Shown in pieces: positions 46,245 to 54,771 of a stretch of 64,000 nucleotides of DNA; the stretch's first letter is position 1, and every line of letters starts with the position of its first letter. Below the pieces are notes generated by a model that was given only the letters and a program-made list of their open reading frames with translations, was not told the origin of the DNA and did no database searches. A program made the position numbers and the translations under genes. The DNA comes from Marivirga lumbricoides (GTDB lineage: Bacteria; Bacteroidota; Bacteroidia; Cytophagales; Cyclobacteriaceae): the NCBI RefSeq assembly GCF_014636295.1, contig NZ_BMEC01000005.1, positions 1-64,000 of the forward strand. The letters are read 5' to 3'.

Positions 46245-47417
46245 TTAAAAACGTTCAATTATTCCGGCTATTCCCTGGCCGCCACCCACACAGGCCGTTA
46301 CCATACCGTATTTTTGCTTTCTTCTTTTAAGTTCATGCATGATTTGTACAGTCAGTTTCGCTCCACTGCAACCCAATGGATGCCCTAAAGCAATGGCACC
46401 TCCATTTACATTCACGATTTCCGGGTCCATATCAAGCTCATTAATTACAGCAACTGATTGCGCTGCAAATGCTTCGTTTAACTCAACAAGGTTAATATCT
46501 TTCAACTTTAACCCCGTTTGCTTTAGTACTTTTGGCACAGCATAGGCAGGACCTATTCCCATTATCCGCGGATCCACTCCCATTACTGAGCATCCTATTA
46601 ATTGTGCTTCCGGCTCAAGTCCCAACTCCTTCATTTTTTTTTCTGACATTACCACTACAAAGGAAGCTCCATCGGAGCGTTGGCTGGAATTACCGGCAGT
46701 TACGGTCCCATTCTTTTTGAAAGCAGGAGGTAATTTGGCCATTTTTTCCAAATTAGTGTTAGCCATAGGTCCTTCATCCTTTGTGACGTTCAATACCTCT
46801 TCTTTAGGTTCCCCATTTTCCACGTAGTTTCTTTTCACTTCTATGGGAGCGATCTGCTCTTTAAAATATCCATTTTTGATTGCATTGATAGCGTTTTGAT
46901 GTGATTTGAGCCCGAATTTATCTTGTTCTTCCCGTGAAATCTTATAATCTTTAGCTACCTCTTCTCCTGTAAGCCCCATATTGATCAGGTAGTCCGAATG
47001 GTGTTTGGCAATTTCATAATTAGGAGATGTTTTCCACCCTCTGGTAGGAAGCATTGACATACTTTCAGTGCCTCCTGCAATAATTACATCAGCCATACCC
47101 ATATTAATTTTGGCAGTTGCCATGGCTATGGTTTCAAGCCCTGAAGCACAATATCTATTCACTATTACACCGGGAGTTTCTTTTCCTAATGCCATGAGTG
47201 CTATCCAGCGCGACATTTGTAAGCCTTGTTCAGCTTCAGGGACAGCACAGCCAACCATCACATCATCTACATCTTTTGCAGAAAGACCTTCTGTATTCTC
47301 TACAAGATATTTTATCACGCTCACAGCTAAATCGTCCGATCTGGTTTCTCTAAAACTACCTTTATTGGCTTTTGTAACTGCTGATCTATATCCTTTTACA
47401 ATGTATGCGCTGTTCAT
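46245..47417 (-). CDS. fadA: Acetyl-CoA C-acyltransferase (thiolase)
   Basis: The last step of beta-oxidation, cleaving 3-ketoacyl-CoA with CoA. The 390-residue thiolase has the active-site cysteine in [13 protein letters not shown] (near 89), [19 protein letters not shown] with the catalytic histidine, and [16 protein letters not shown] with the second cysteine. It lies downstream of the HADH-ECH fusion gene on the same strand, separated by 138 bases containing short direct repeats. Together they form the core of the fatty-acid degradation complex. Assignment to degradation rather than synthesis rests on that neighbour. Confidence 0.95.
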   Translation of the reverse strand: MNSAYIVKGYRSAVTKANKGSFRETRSDDLAVSVIKYLVENTEGLSAKDVDDVMVGCAVPEAEQGLQMSRWIALMALGKETPGVIVNRYCASGLETIAMATAKINMGMADVIIAGGTESMSMLPTRGWKTSPNYEIAKHHSDYLINMGLTGEEVAKDYKISREEQDKFGLKSHQNAINAIKNGYFKEQIAPIEVKRNYVENGEPKEEVLNVTKDEGPMANTNLEKMAKLPPAFKKNGTVTAGNSSQRSDGASFVVVMSEKKMKELGLEPEAQLIGCSVMGVDPRIMGIGPAYAVPKVLKQTGLKLKDINLVELNEAFAAQSVAVINELDMDPEIVNVNGGAIALGHPLGCSGAKLTVQIMHELKRRKQKYGMVTACVGGGQGIAGIIERF

Positions 47418-47456
47418 CTCGCTGTTTTTTTAATTTCTTTTTCTTATTTATTATAC

Positions 47457-47534
47457 TGGTCATTAGGAATTAGTCATTGGGAACCGGTCATTAAGAGTTA
47501 GTTATTGGGAACCGGTCATTAGGAAGCAATCATT
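47457..47534. repeat. 28-bp direct repeats, about 2.8 copies
   Basis: Units start at 47457, 47485 and 47513 (last one incomplete), each TGGTCATTAGGAATTAGTCA-like or a close variant, then TTGGGAAC. They fill most of the gap between the thiolase start and the fadB-like stop. Such 3'-flanking tandem arrays resemble the dispersed repeats at 421 and 43629 in base composition but not in sequence order. Confidence 0.8.
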
Positions 47535-47555
47535 TTATAATTGTTTCATTCCTGA

Positions 47556-50018
47556 TTAGTTCCTTTTAGGTTTGCCTTTTAGTAGCATGCTGCCCATTCT
47601 TTCAATGGTTTTCATGTTAGTGACTAATTCTAAAAAGCTTTCTCTTTCCAGCCTCATCATGTATTCTTCCTCTACCGTATTCTTTCCTGAAAGACTACCT
47701 CCGCACATGGTATAAGCTAATTTTTCTACTATTTCCCTATCATAGTCGGTCATATAATTACCTGTATGCATATTGGCTATTCCTGATAGATAAAAGCTGA
47801 GGGCATTTTTACCCAATGCGTTTATCGATTTGGTTTTTACAGGGGGGCGATAGTTTTCAGCCAGTTCCAAAGCAAGATGTTTGGCATCCGTCAAAACCCT
47901 TTTTTTATTCATACTTACTCTGTCCACACCTCTTCTTAAATATTTAACTTGAAAAGCTTCCTCAGCAGAAGTACTTACTTTAGCAGTGGAAATATTCATC
48001 AGGTATGACTGCAGATGCGGGGAGTCCGGGGCTTCATCCACCATTTCAGCACTTGCCCTTCTTACCATTTCCGTGGTACCTCCTCCTGCAGGAATTAACC
48101 CTACACCGATTTCAACCAAACCCATATAGGTTTCAGCTGCCGCTTGCACTCTATCCGTGTATAAGCAAAGTTCACATCCTCCTCCTAAAGTTTTGCCTTT
48201 GGGGGCAGCTATTACAGGAATATAAGAATACCTGATCCTTAACATCAGGTCCTGGAATTCATGTAGAGCATCCTCGATGGTGCTTTTATTTCGAACCACC
48301 GCATTTTTACCTATCATCCCTAAGTCAGCTCCAAGAGAAAAATCATCCGTATCATTTCCTATCACTACAGCTTTAAACCGGGGATCATTTTCTGCGAGGT
48401 CTATCGCTTTGTTAATGCCTTCCATCACTTCCATGTTAATGGTATTCATTCTGGAGGTAAATTCCACTACCAATACACCATCACCCACATCAATAACATT
48501 ACAGCCTGCGTTCTGCCAAATAGTATTATCTTCTCTAAAATTTTCTAATATAATAAGCCTCCTGGCTAGAGGAACCGGTAATTTTTCTTCTGTTTGGAGA
48601 TGGTAGTAATTTTTTCTGCCATTGTGGTGGGAATAGAAAGAGGAATGGCCCTTTTGAATCATTTCTGCCACCCATCCAGCGGGCTTGTAGCCGGCCATGT
48701 TCATTTTTTTGGTAGTCTCTTCCAGGCCCAGGCTATCCCATATTTCAAAGGGACCGGCTTCCCAGCCAAACCCGGCTTTTATTGCTTCATCAATTTTGTA
48801 TATTTCTTCTGTAATCTCAGGTACTCTGTTAGAGCAATAAGCAAAAAGCCGGTAATAAAATTCTTTAAAGAACATGACAGCTTTATCATTGTCTGAACCT
48901 GTTACTTTAAGATATATTTTTTTTAGGAAATTAGTTTCTTCCACCTTTCCTGCTTCCATCGATTTAAACTGGTCTTCCAGGCTCTCCTGTTTCTTTTGCT
49001 CTTCCACAATTAAATAGGAGGGGTTTTCTTTTGGTCGGTATTCCATTTTAGCAGGGTCTAAGGTGTATAGTTTAGTATCACCACCTTCTTTTTCCTTTTT
49101 ATAGAATCCCTGGTTTACCTTATCTCCAATCCATCCATTTTCCAGCATTTTTCGCATAAAATCGGGGAGTTTAAAAACGGCTCTTTCTTCATCATTTTTT
49201 AGGTTTTCATACAAACCATGGCTCACATCAGCCAGCACATCAAGGCCCACCAGGTCTGCGGTGCGAAAAGTAGCTGTTTTGGGTCTTCCTACCGCTTTGC
49301 CTGTCAATTCATCTACCTGCTCAATACTCAGATTCATTTTTTGCATTAACTGAATAGTGAGCATGATAGCATATACACCAATTCGATTACCAATAAATGC
49401 AGGAGTATCTTTACAGGTAATGGCAGTTTTACCTAAGTGTATTTCAGCAAAAGACTGGAGAAATTGTATAACATCTTCACTGGTTTTAGTTCCGGGAATT
49501 ATTTCCAGCAATTGCAGGTAACGTGGTGGATTGAAGAAGTGTGTACCACAAAAATGTTTCTGAAAATCTTCTGATCGGCCCTCCGATAATTTACTAATAG
49601 CAATTCCTGAGGTGTTGCTGGTAATCAAAGTGCCATTTTTTCGGTACTTTTCTACTTCTTCATACAACTTTCGCTTAGGTTCAGGCTTTTCAATAATGGC
49701 TTCCAGCACCCAGTCACACGCTGCTATTTTATCCAGGTCATCTTCAAAATTCCCAGGTTTAATTCTCGAAGCAAAATCTGAAGTGAACAGTGGGGATGGT
49801 TGTGTTTTTACCGCTTTTTTAAGATTGTTAATGGCAAATTTGCTTCTAAATGAGGTACTGTCTTCTTTTAAACCATTATTTTTGTCTTCTTCTGTAAATT
49901 CCGGAGGCACTCTGTCCAGCAGGAGGACTTCTGCACCTATATTGGCAAAATGGCAGGCAATTTGGGTTCCCATTGTTCCTGACCCTAATACTGCTATTTT
50001 TTTGATAATTCTATCCAT
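47556..50018 (-). CDS. 3-hydroxyacyl-CoA dehydrogenase / enoyl-CoA hydratase fusion
   Basis: An 820-residue multifunctional beta-oxidation enzyme with the dehydrogenase first. NAD-binding IAVLGSGTMGTQIACHFANIG (about 7-28), SNTSGIAISKL, CGTHFFNPPRYLQLLEIIPG and FIGNRIGVYAIM belong to HADH. A second HADH C-terminal domain follows, then an enoyl-CoA hydratase domain near the C-terminus (IAAPKGKTLGGGCELCLYTDR, GLVEIGVGLIPAGGGTTEMVRR). This order is opposite to E. coli FadB but usual in Bacteroidota. It works with the thiolase at 46245-47417. Confidence 0.94.
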   Translation of the reverse strand: MDRIIKKIAVLGSGTMGTQIACHFANIGAEVLLLDRVPPEFTEEDKNNGLKEDSTSFRSKFAINNLKKAVKTQPSPLFTSDFASRIKPGNFEDDLDKIAACDWVLEAIIEKPEPKRKLYEEVEKYRKNGTLITSNTSGIAISKLSEGRSEDFQKHFCGTHFFNPPRYLQLLEIIPGTKTSEDVIQFLQSFAEIHLGKTAITCKDTPAFIGNRIGVYAIMLTIQLMQKMNLSIEQVDELTGKAVGRPKTATFRTADLVGLDVLADVSHGLYENLKNDEERAVFKLPDFMRKMLENGWIGDKVNQGFYKKEKEGGDTKLYTLDPAKMEYRPKENPSYLIVEEQKKQESLEDQFKSMEAGKVEETNFLKKIYLKVTGSDNDKAVMFFKEFYYRLFAYCSNRVPEITEEIYKIDEAIKAGFGWEAGPFEIWDSLGLEETTKKMNMAGYKPAGWVAEMIQKGHSSFYSHHNGRKNYYHLQTEEKLPVPLARRLIILENFREDNTIWQNAGCNVIDVGDGVLVVEFTSRMNTINMEVMEGINKAIDLAENDPRFKAVVIGNDTDDFSLGADLGMIGKNAVVRNKSTIEDALHEFQDLMLRIRYSYIPVIAAPKGKTLGGGCELCLYTDRVQAAAETYMGLVEIGVGLIPAGGGTTEMVRRASAEMVDEAPDSPHLQSYLMNISTAKVSTSAEEAFQVKYLRRGVDRVSMNKKRVLTDAKHLALELAENYRPPVKTKSINALGKNALSFYLSGIANMHTGNYMTDYDREIVEKLAYTMCGGSLSGKNTVEEEYMMRLERESFLELVTNMKTIERMGSMLLKGKPKRN

Positions 50019-50215
50019 AATTTTTTAGTTGCAGTTTTTCACTATCACAATTTCTCAGGAGTTTTAGCAATTGAATATATTCTTAAATAGCCTTCTCAAT
50101 TATTTTAATGTAAAAATCTTAACCTTAAAAAGGTAGTTGGTTCAACCTGATTTTAAATAAGAAGTCAGTTATGCCTGAACAATCAAATCACTAAAAAATA
50201 TACATTTCTGAAATG

Positions 50216-50246
50216 AGAAGGTTAGTTGTATAAATAGTAACCTTCT
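50216..50246. promoter_or_regulatory. 9-bp inverted repeat upstream of lpxK and the fad genes
   Basis: AGAAGGTTA (50216-50224) and TAACCTTCT (50238-50246) are perfect complements separated by 13 bases, in the 406-base divergent gap between the HADH-ECH start (50018) and lpxK (50425). There is no T-run after it. A regulator site for either side is possible. I see no gene in the rest of this gap. Confidence 0.4.
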
Positions 50247-50424
50247 GCGCGGTAATAGAAATTGCTTGTTTTTAGTTTTACGATCCACTTTTCACATTGT
50301 TTATATATGCGTCTAAAATTCATCATAAAAGAAGCTCATTATAGCATGCCGTTCTATTGAAATGTAATTCTCATATTTGAAGAGGGGGAATTTATAATTA
50401 CTTTTGAAGCTAAAAGAATAGTGC

Positions 50425-51474
50425 GTGTTCGATAATAAATATTGGCAGTTAGTAATGTCGCCCTTTAGCTTATTGTATAAGTGGGTAACTCAGTTTAGAA
50501 ACCACCTGTACAATATAGGGTCAAAAACTTCATTTGAGTTTGAAACAAAAGTGTTTTCTGTGGGCAACCTATCTGTGGGAGGTACAGGAAAAACCCCTAT
50601 GGTGGAATATATTTGCAGGCATTTACTTCAATTGGGGTATGCCGGAAAAACAACTGTTTTGTCTCGTGGATATGGAAGGAAAACAAAAGGTTTCAGGTTG
50701 GCAGAAGAAACAGATACTGCTTTAACCCTGGGGGATGAACCTTATCAAATCTATAACAAATTTACTCCGGAAGTTAGGGTAGCAGTAGGCGAGGAGAGAG
50801 TTCTGGCCATTCCTACTATAATTTATGAACACCCGGAAAACGAAGTGATTATTTTAGACGATGCTTTTCAGCACAGAAGTGTAAAACCTGATTTATCCAT
50901 CGTACTGTCGGATTACCAGCATCCGTTTTATAAGGATTATGTATTGCCTTCCGGCAGGCTGCGGGAAAGCAGAAAAGGGATTGACAGGGCAGATGCGCTG
51001 GTGATTACCAAATGTCCTTTGAATCTCTCCCGGGAAGAGCAAGAGGAAATCAGGCAGTCAGCCTCGAAGTATTTTTTAAACAAGCCCGTGTATTTTGCAG
51101 GAATTAGCTACCAGAATGCTTTTTCACCTTTTATTGAAAGAAAGATAAAAAAAGAAATTGCAGTAGTTACCGGAATTGCACATGCTGCTCCTTTTATTGA
51201 TTTCCTTCAGAAAGAGTATACCGTTGTGAAGCACTTTAAATATTCGGACCACCATTTCTTTTCGTCTACTGAAATAGAAGAAATATCTTTATTTGCTCAG
51301 CAAAAAGGTTTGGATGTGATTACTACCGAGAAAGACTGGGTTAAATTAAGTAATCATGAGTTATTTGATTCATCTTTGAAAAACAATCTGTTTTACATGC
51401 CAATGATGGTACAATTTTTGGAGCAGGAGAAGTCTTTTCAACAATTGCTTGAAGAATCCTTGAAAGACAAATAG
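50425..51474 (+). CDS. lpxK: Tetraacyldisaccharide 4'-kinase
   Basis: LpxK phosphorylates the 4' position of the lipid A precursor at the inner membrane. The frame opens with GTG at 50425 (349 residues); ATG at 50455 (MSPFSLLYKWVTQFRNHLYN) is an alternative that still keeps the membrane-binding N-terminal helix. The P-loop VGNLSVGGTGKTPMVEY (about 48-64), SRGYGRKTKGF, the metal aspartate region ILDDAFQHRSVKPDLSIVL and GIDRADALVITKCP are classical LpxK motifs. The next gene, a porin, begins 34 bases later. Confidence 0.95.
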   Translation: MFDNKYWQLVMSPFSLLYKWVTQFRNHLYNIGSKTSFEFETKVFSVGNLSVGGTGKTPMVEYICRHLLQLGYAGKTTVLSRGYGRKTKGFRLAEETDTALTLGDEPYQIYNKFTPEVRVAVGEERVLAIPTIIYEHPENEVIILDDAFQHRSVKPDLSIVLSDYQHPFYKDYVLPSGRLRESRKGIDRADALVITKCPLNLSREEQEEIRQSASKYFLNKPVYFAGISYQNAFSPFIERKIKKEIAVVTGIAHAAPFIDFLQKEYTVVKHFKYSDHHFFSSTEIEEISLFAQQKGLDVITTEKDWVKLSNHELFDSSLKNNLFYMPMMVQFLEQEKSFQQLLEESLKDK

Positions 51475-51508
51475 AAAATCCACTATTATAATTAATTTCG
51501 CAACTGTT

Positions 51509-53350
51509 TTGATTAAAAGACTACTTTTCATATCGATTTTTTTTCTGGGAGGAAGGGCTGCCTATTCCCAGGTAATTGATGACTCCACCAAGTTGGTGTA
51601 TGGGTTTGAAACCACACTTTACACCACTGAAGAAGCTATTAAGAATAATAATATTAAATACCAGGTGGTAGATACTACATTGGATAATGTGCATTTGTGG
51701 GATCCTGTAGAACAAGAACGCTATTACTATCAAAATTTAGGCACTGTGGGAACTGCAATGCAGCCCATATTTACTGATGCTCCGGAAATTATTGGAAAAA
51801 GAAGCGGTTTCAGCGTTTTTGACTATTATATGAAAACTCCTGATGATTTCAGGTATTACGATACTAAATCACCTTATACCAAATTGAGATCTGTAATCGG
51901 AGGAAATTACCGGGCGTATATAGGCATAGATTTTTCAAGAAATATAACGGAAAATTGGAATGCAGGCTTCTCCTTCAGGCGCTGGACAGTAGATAAACAA
52001 ATCGGGCCACTGCAAAGCCGGGGCGATTTGAATGCGATCTCTCATTCTTACGATTTTTTTACCGATTACCAGACCCCGAATAAAAAATACAGAGTGCTTT
52101 TTAATTTTGCCCGAACCTATCACAAGGTCAATGAAACAGGTGGTATCAGAACGGATGATTCAGAAGTTATTTATGATAACTTATTTGGTTACGAAGATGC
52201 AGATATTAACCTTAGAAATGCTCAGGCAGGGGAATTAAGGCAGCAGTACCATATTTACCAACAGTATAAAATCAATAATATAGTGCAGCTCTATCATACT
52301 TTTGATCGTACTAAACGGATGAATACTTTTGGGGATACCGATCCGGATGGGGCTGATGATGTGGATTTTTTTGATAACTTTTTAATCCGAACCGATACCA
52401 CATCTGATCTTACTAAATATTACTATGTTCAAAATGAAGTAGGGCTTAAAGGAGACCTTTCTAAGCTTTTTTATCGCTTTTATCTGAAGCGGAAGGATAT
52501 CCGCTATGCGGTAAAATATCTGGATTCTGTGAATCCGCTGGATGAAAATTATGGTGGAGGTTATATCCGCCTGGCTCCCAGGGAAGGTTGGCAACTGGAA
52601 GCCTCTGCAGAGACTGAATTAAGCGGGAATTATAAGCTGGAAGGCACCTTGAATATCCCTTTTCTAGAGGTGAAGGCATTATCAATGCAATTCCCTGCAC
52701 CATTTTTTAATGAAAGATACTTCGGAAACCACGACTACTGGGATAACAGTTTTGGGAGTGAGCAGATTCAAAAACTTTCGGGAAGGGTTAAATTTAACTG
52801 GAAAGATAATATACAGCTCAACCCTAAAGCGGAGATAAAAGTGGTAACTAACCATATGTATTTTGATACAGAGGCAATGCCTCAGCAGAGTAGCGGAACG
52901 GCTACCATGTTACATCCCGGGTTGGAGGTAAAAAGCCGTTTTTCCTATTTCCATTTAGATGCAGATTATATTTTTACCACCATTGAAGGAAGCGATGCCA
53001 ATTTATTCCGGATTCCGGAGCATTTTTTAACAGCTAACTTCTATTATGAGCGTAACCTGATCAAAAACTTATATGTCAGGTTTGGGATAGATGCACATTA
53101 TCAGTCCGCCTATTTTGCTGATGATTATGACCCCGTGACGCAACAATTTTTCCTGCAAAACGATTTTGAAATTCCCGGATATTTCTTTGGGGATGTATAC
53201 CTTAGTTTTAAAATCAATACAGCCAGCTTTTTTCTTAAGTACCGCCACTTTAACCAGGGCTTAAATGCTGATGGATACTTTACTACACCTTATTACACAG
53301 GTCAGCAGAGCGTCTTTGATTTGGGAGTTAGCTGGTCATTTTTTGATTAA
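51509..53350 (+). CDS. Putative porin (Porin_10-type outer membrane protein)
   Basis: A 613-residue outer-membrane beta-barrel protein. It opens with TTG at 51509; the frame has no upstream ATG, and the signal peptide starts right there (IKRLLFISIFFLGGRAAYSQ), so the TTG is likely the true start. The body alternates polar and aromatic residues throughout, with many Y/F/W strands (SPYTKLRSVIGGNYRAYIGIDFSRN, FSYFHLDADYIFTTIEG), and ends FDLGVSWSFFD. This matches the Bacteroidota putative porin family. Cargo unknown. It follows lpxK by 34 bases. Confidence 0.8.
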   Translation: MIKRLLFISIFFLGGRAAYSQVIDDSTKLVYGFETTLYTTEEAIKNNNIKYQVVDTTLDNVHLWDPVEQERYYYQNLGTVGTAMQPIFTDAPEIIGKRSGFSVFDYYMKTPDDFRYYDTKSPYTKLRSVIGGNYRAYIGIDFSRNITENWNAGFSFRRWTVDKQIGPLQSRGDLNAISHSYDFFTDYQTPNKKYRVLFNFARTYHKVNETGGIRTDDSEVIYDNLFGYEDADINLRNAQAGELRQQYHIYQQYKINNIVQLYHTFDRTKRMNTFGDTDPDGADDVDFFDNFLIRTDTTSDLTKYYYVQNEVGLKGDLSKLFYRFYLKRKDIRYAVKYLDSVNPLDENYGGGYIRLAPREGWQLEASAETELSGNYKLEGTLNIPFLEVKALSMQFPAPFFNERYFGNHDYWDNSFGSEQIQKLSGRVKFNWKDNIQLNPKAEIKVVTNHMYFDTEAMPQQSSGTATMLHPGLEVKSRFSYFHLDADYIFTTIEGSDANLFRIPEHFLTANFYYERNLIKNLYVRFGIDAHYQSAYFADDYDPVTQQFFLQNDFEIPGYFFGDVYLSFKINTASFFLKYRHFNQGLNADGYFTTPYYTGQQSVFDLGVSWSFFD

Positions 53351-53421
53351 ATGAATTTTCGCAAATCGTTATTTAATAATCAGTAACTGCACTATAGCTT
53401 TTAGAAATTATAGAATTAGCA

Positions 53422-54015
53422 ATGGAGAAATTTACTTTAGGCCTTACTTTACCCACAGACCCTCGCTGGGTGGATATTGCAGAAAAAAATGTAGAAGATA
53501 TTTTAGTTGATCATGCTTACTGCGAGCAGAAAGCAGCCAGCTCGTGTATTAGTTTAATCACTTTATTTCCTGATATGGTAGAACTGGTTGACATGCTTAC
53601 CCCGGTAGTGGCAGAAGAATGGTCGCATTTTGAACGGGTGCTTGAACAACTGAATAAAAGAGGTTATAAACTGGGCTTCCCCAGGAAAGACGAATATGTT
53701 GTGCAGTTGTTGAAGCTGGAAATTAAAGGAGGCAACAGGAAGCATCAGGTAATGGAAAAATTGCTGATCAATGCATTAATTGAGGCCAGAAGTTGCGAAA
53801 GGTTCAGGCAGTTGCACCTGCACCTGAAAGATGAAGAGCTAAAGAAATTCTACTATGAGCTAATGGTTTCGGAAGCCGGACATTATAGAAATTTTCTTGA
53901 GCTGGCAGAAACTTATATGCCTAAGGATGTGGTGAGAAAAAGGTGGGAAGAACTTTTAAAAGGAGAGGGAGAAATTATGAAAAACCTGGAACCAAGAGCT
54001 GATAGAATACATTAA
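53422..54015 (+). CDS. miaE: tRNA-(ms2io6A37) hydroxylase
   Basis: MiaE hydroxylates the isopentenyl group of ms2i6A at position 37 of tRNAs reading UNN codons. The 197-residue four-helix di-iron protein shows the two iron-binding parts: HAYCEQKAASSC with EEWSHFERV (E66..H69), and EARSCERF with SEAGHYRNF. Length matches the family. It converges with the TIGR03643 gene, sharing 4 bases at the stops. Confidence 0.93.
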   Translation: MEKFTLGLTLPTDPRWVDIAEKNVEDILVDHAYCEQKAASSCISLITLFPDMVELVDMLTPVVAEEWSHFERVLEQLNKRGYKLGFPRKDEYVVQLLKLEIKGGNRKHQVMEKLLINALIEARSCERFRQLHLHLKDEELKKFYYELMVSEAGHYRNFLELAETYMPKDVVRKRWEELLKGEGEIMKNLEPRADRIH

Positions 54016-54290
54016 TAATATCTATTCAGACTAATAGTTTTCTGACGGGTTGATTTGAAGGTTTTTACCTCTTCGGATCTGAGTTTGATGTGTTTTGTGG
54101 CCCTTCCTTGCACTCTTTTCCTCCACATGCGAAAGCTTGAAGGCTTCATTTCTCTTCTCATAATTTTAATCACCTCTTTTTCAGGAACGCCAAATTGCTG
54201 GGAGATAGCCTCAAAAGGAGTTCTGTCTTCCCATGCCATTTCAATTATTCTATCTACTTCTTCGGCTTTTAAGTTTTTGATTTTCGACAT
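54012..54290 (-). CDS. TIGR03643 (DUF2805) family small protein
   Basis: A 92-residue basic protein: LKAEEVDRIIEMAWEDRTPFEAISQQFGVPEKEVIKIMRREMKPSSFRMWRKRV followed by a TKH segment. This is the TIGR03643 pattern, including a helix-turn-helix-like part (IEMAWEDRTPFEAISQQFGVPEKEVIKIMR) that could bind nucleic acid. The family often lies near cryptochrome/photolyase and DUF2256 genes; DUF2256 is in this window at 25495 but far away. The function is unknown. Its stop overlaps the miaE stop by 4 bases. Confidence 0.88.
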   Translation of the reverse strand: MSKIKNLKAEEVDRIIEMAWEDRTPFEAISQQFGVPEKEVIKIMRREMKPSSFRMWRKRVQGRATKHIKLRSEEVKTFKSTRQKTISLNRYY

Positions 54291-54771
54291 GTAGTAAAAA
54301 CTCAGGAGTACCCGGAATGTTCGGAAAATGAGAAAAAGTGGTAAAGCTTTCTTATCCTGATAGGTTTTACCTGTAACAAATCAATATGTTAATTTTTGTA
54401 ATTGTATTATATACAGAAGAGGTTGTTGTGTATGTAAATGATATGTGAGGTAACATGCTTTTATTTTAGTTCTTTAAGTATGTCATTATTATTTTGTGTA
54501 AGTGGTTTGATTGTTCTTAACTTATTACATATTTTTAAAAATTAAAAGAGGAGGTGTGTTCCTTTTAAAAAGTACTAATTAAAGCTTTAAAGCATTTATT
54601 AACTGCAGAAAAGAAAGCTTAAAGCTATATTCTTTAAGTGCTATCCTTTTGCTGTTTTATTGATTTTTATCTGTACAGTTTAGGCAATTCATTATTGAAA
54701 ATAACATGTCCCACTGACTTTATACTAGTTTATTAACTTAAATTTTTTAACTTAACACTATAATTTTTTTT
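54291..54771. other. Gene-free stretch before the histidine kinase
   Basis: About 480 AT-rich bases between the divergent TIGR03643 and kinase genes. I find no convincing reading frame or RNA gene. The only structure is a small CTTAAAG / CTTTAAG inverted repeat (54618-54638). It should hold two promoters, but no clear TTTG / TAnnTTTG pair stands out. Confidence 0.6.

Noticed and set aside
47068-47433. 121-codon plus-strand frame over the thiolase start
   Set aside because: Antisense to conserved thiolase sequence; no domain, odd composition.
49612-50028. 138-codon plus-strand frame over the HADH N-terminus
   Set aside because: Antisense to the NAD-binding region of a conserved enzyme; Ser/Leu-rich shadow translation.
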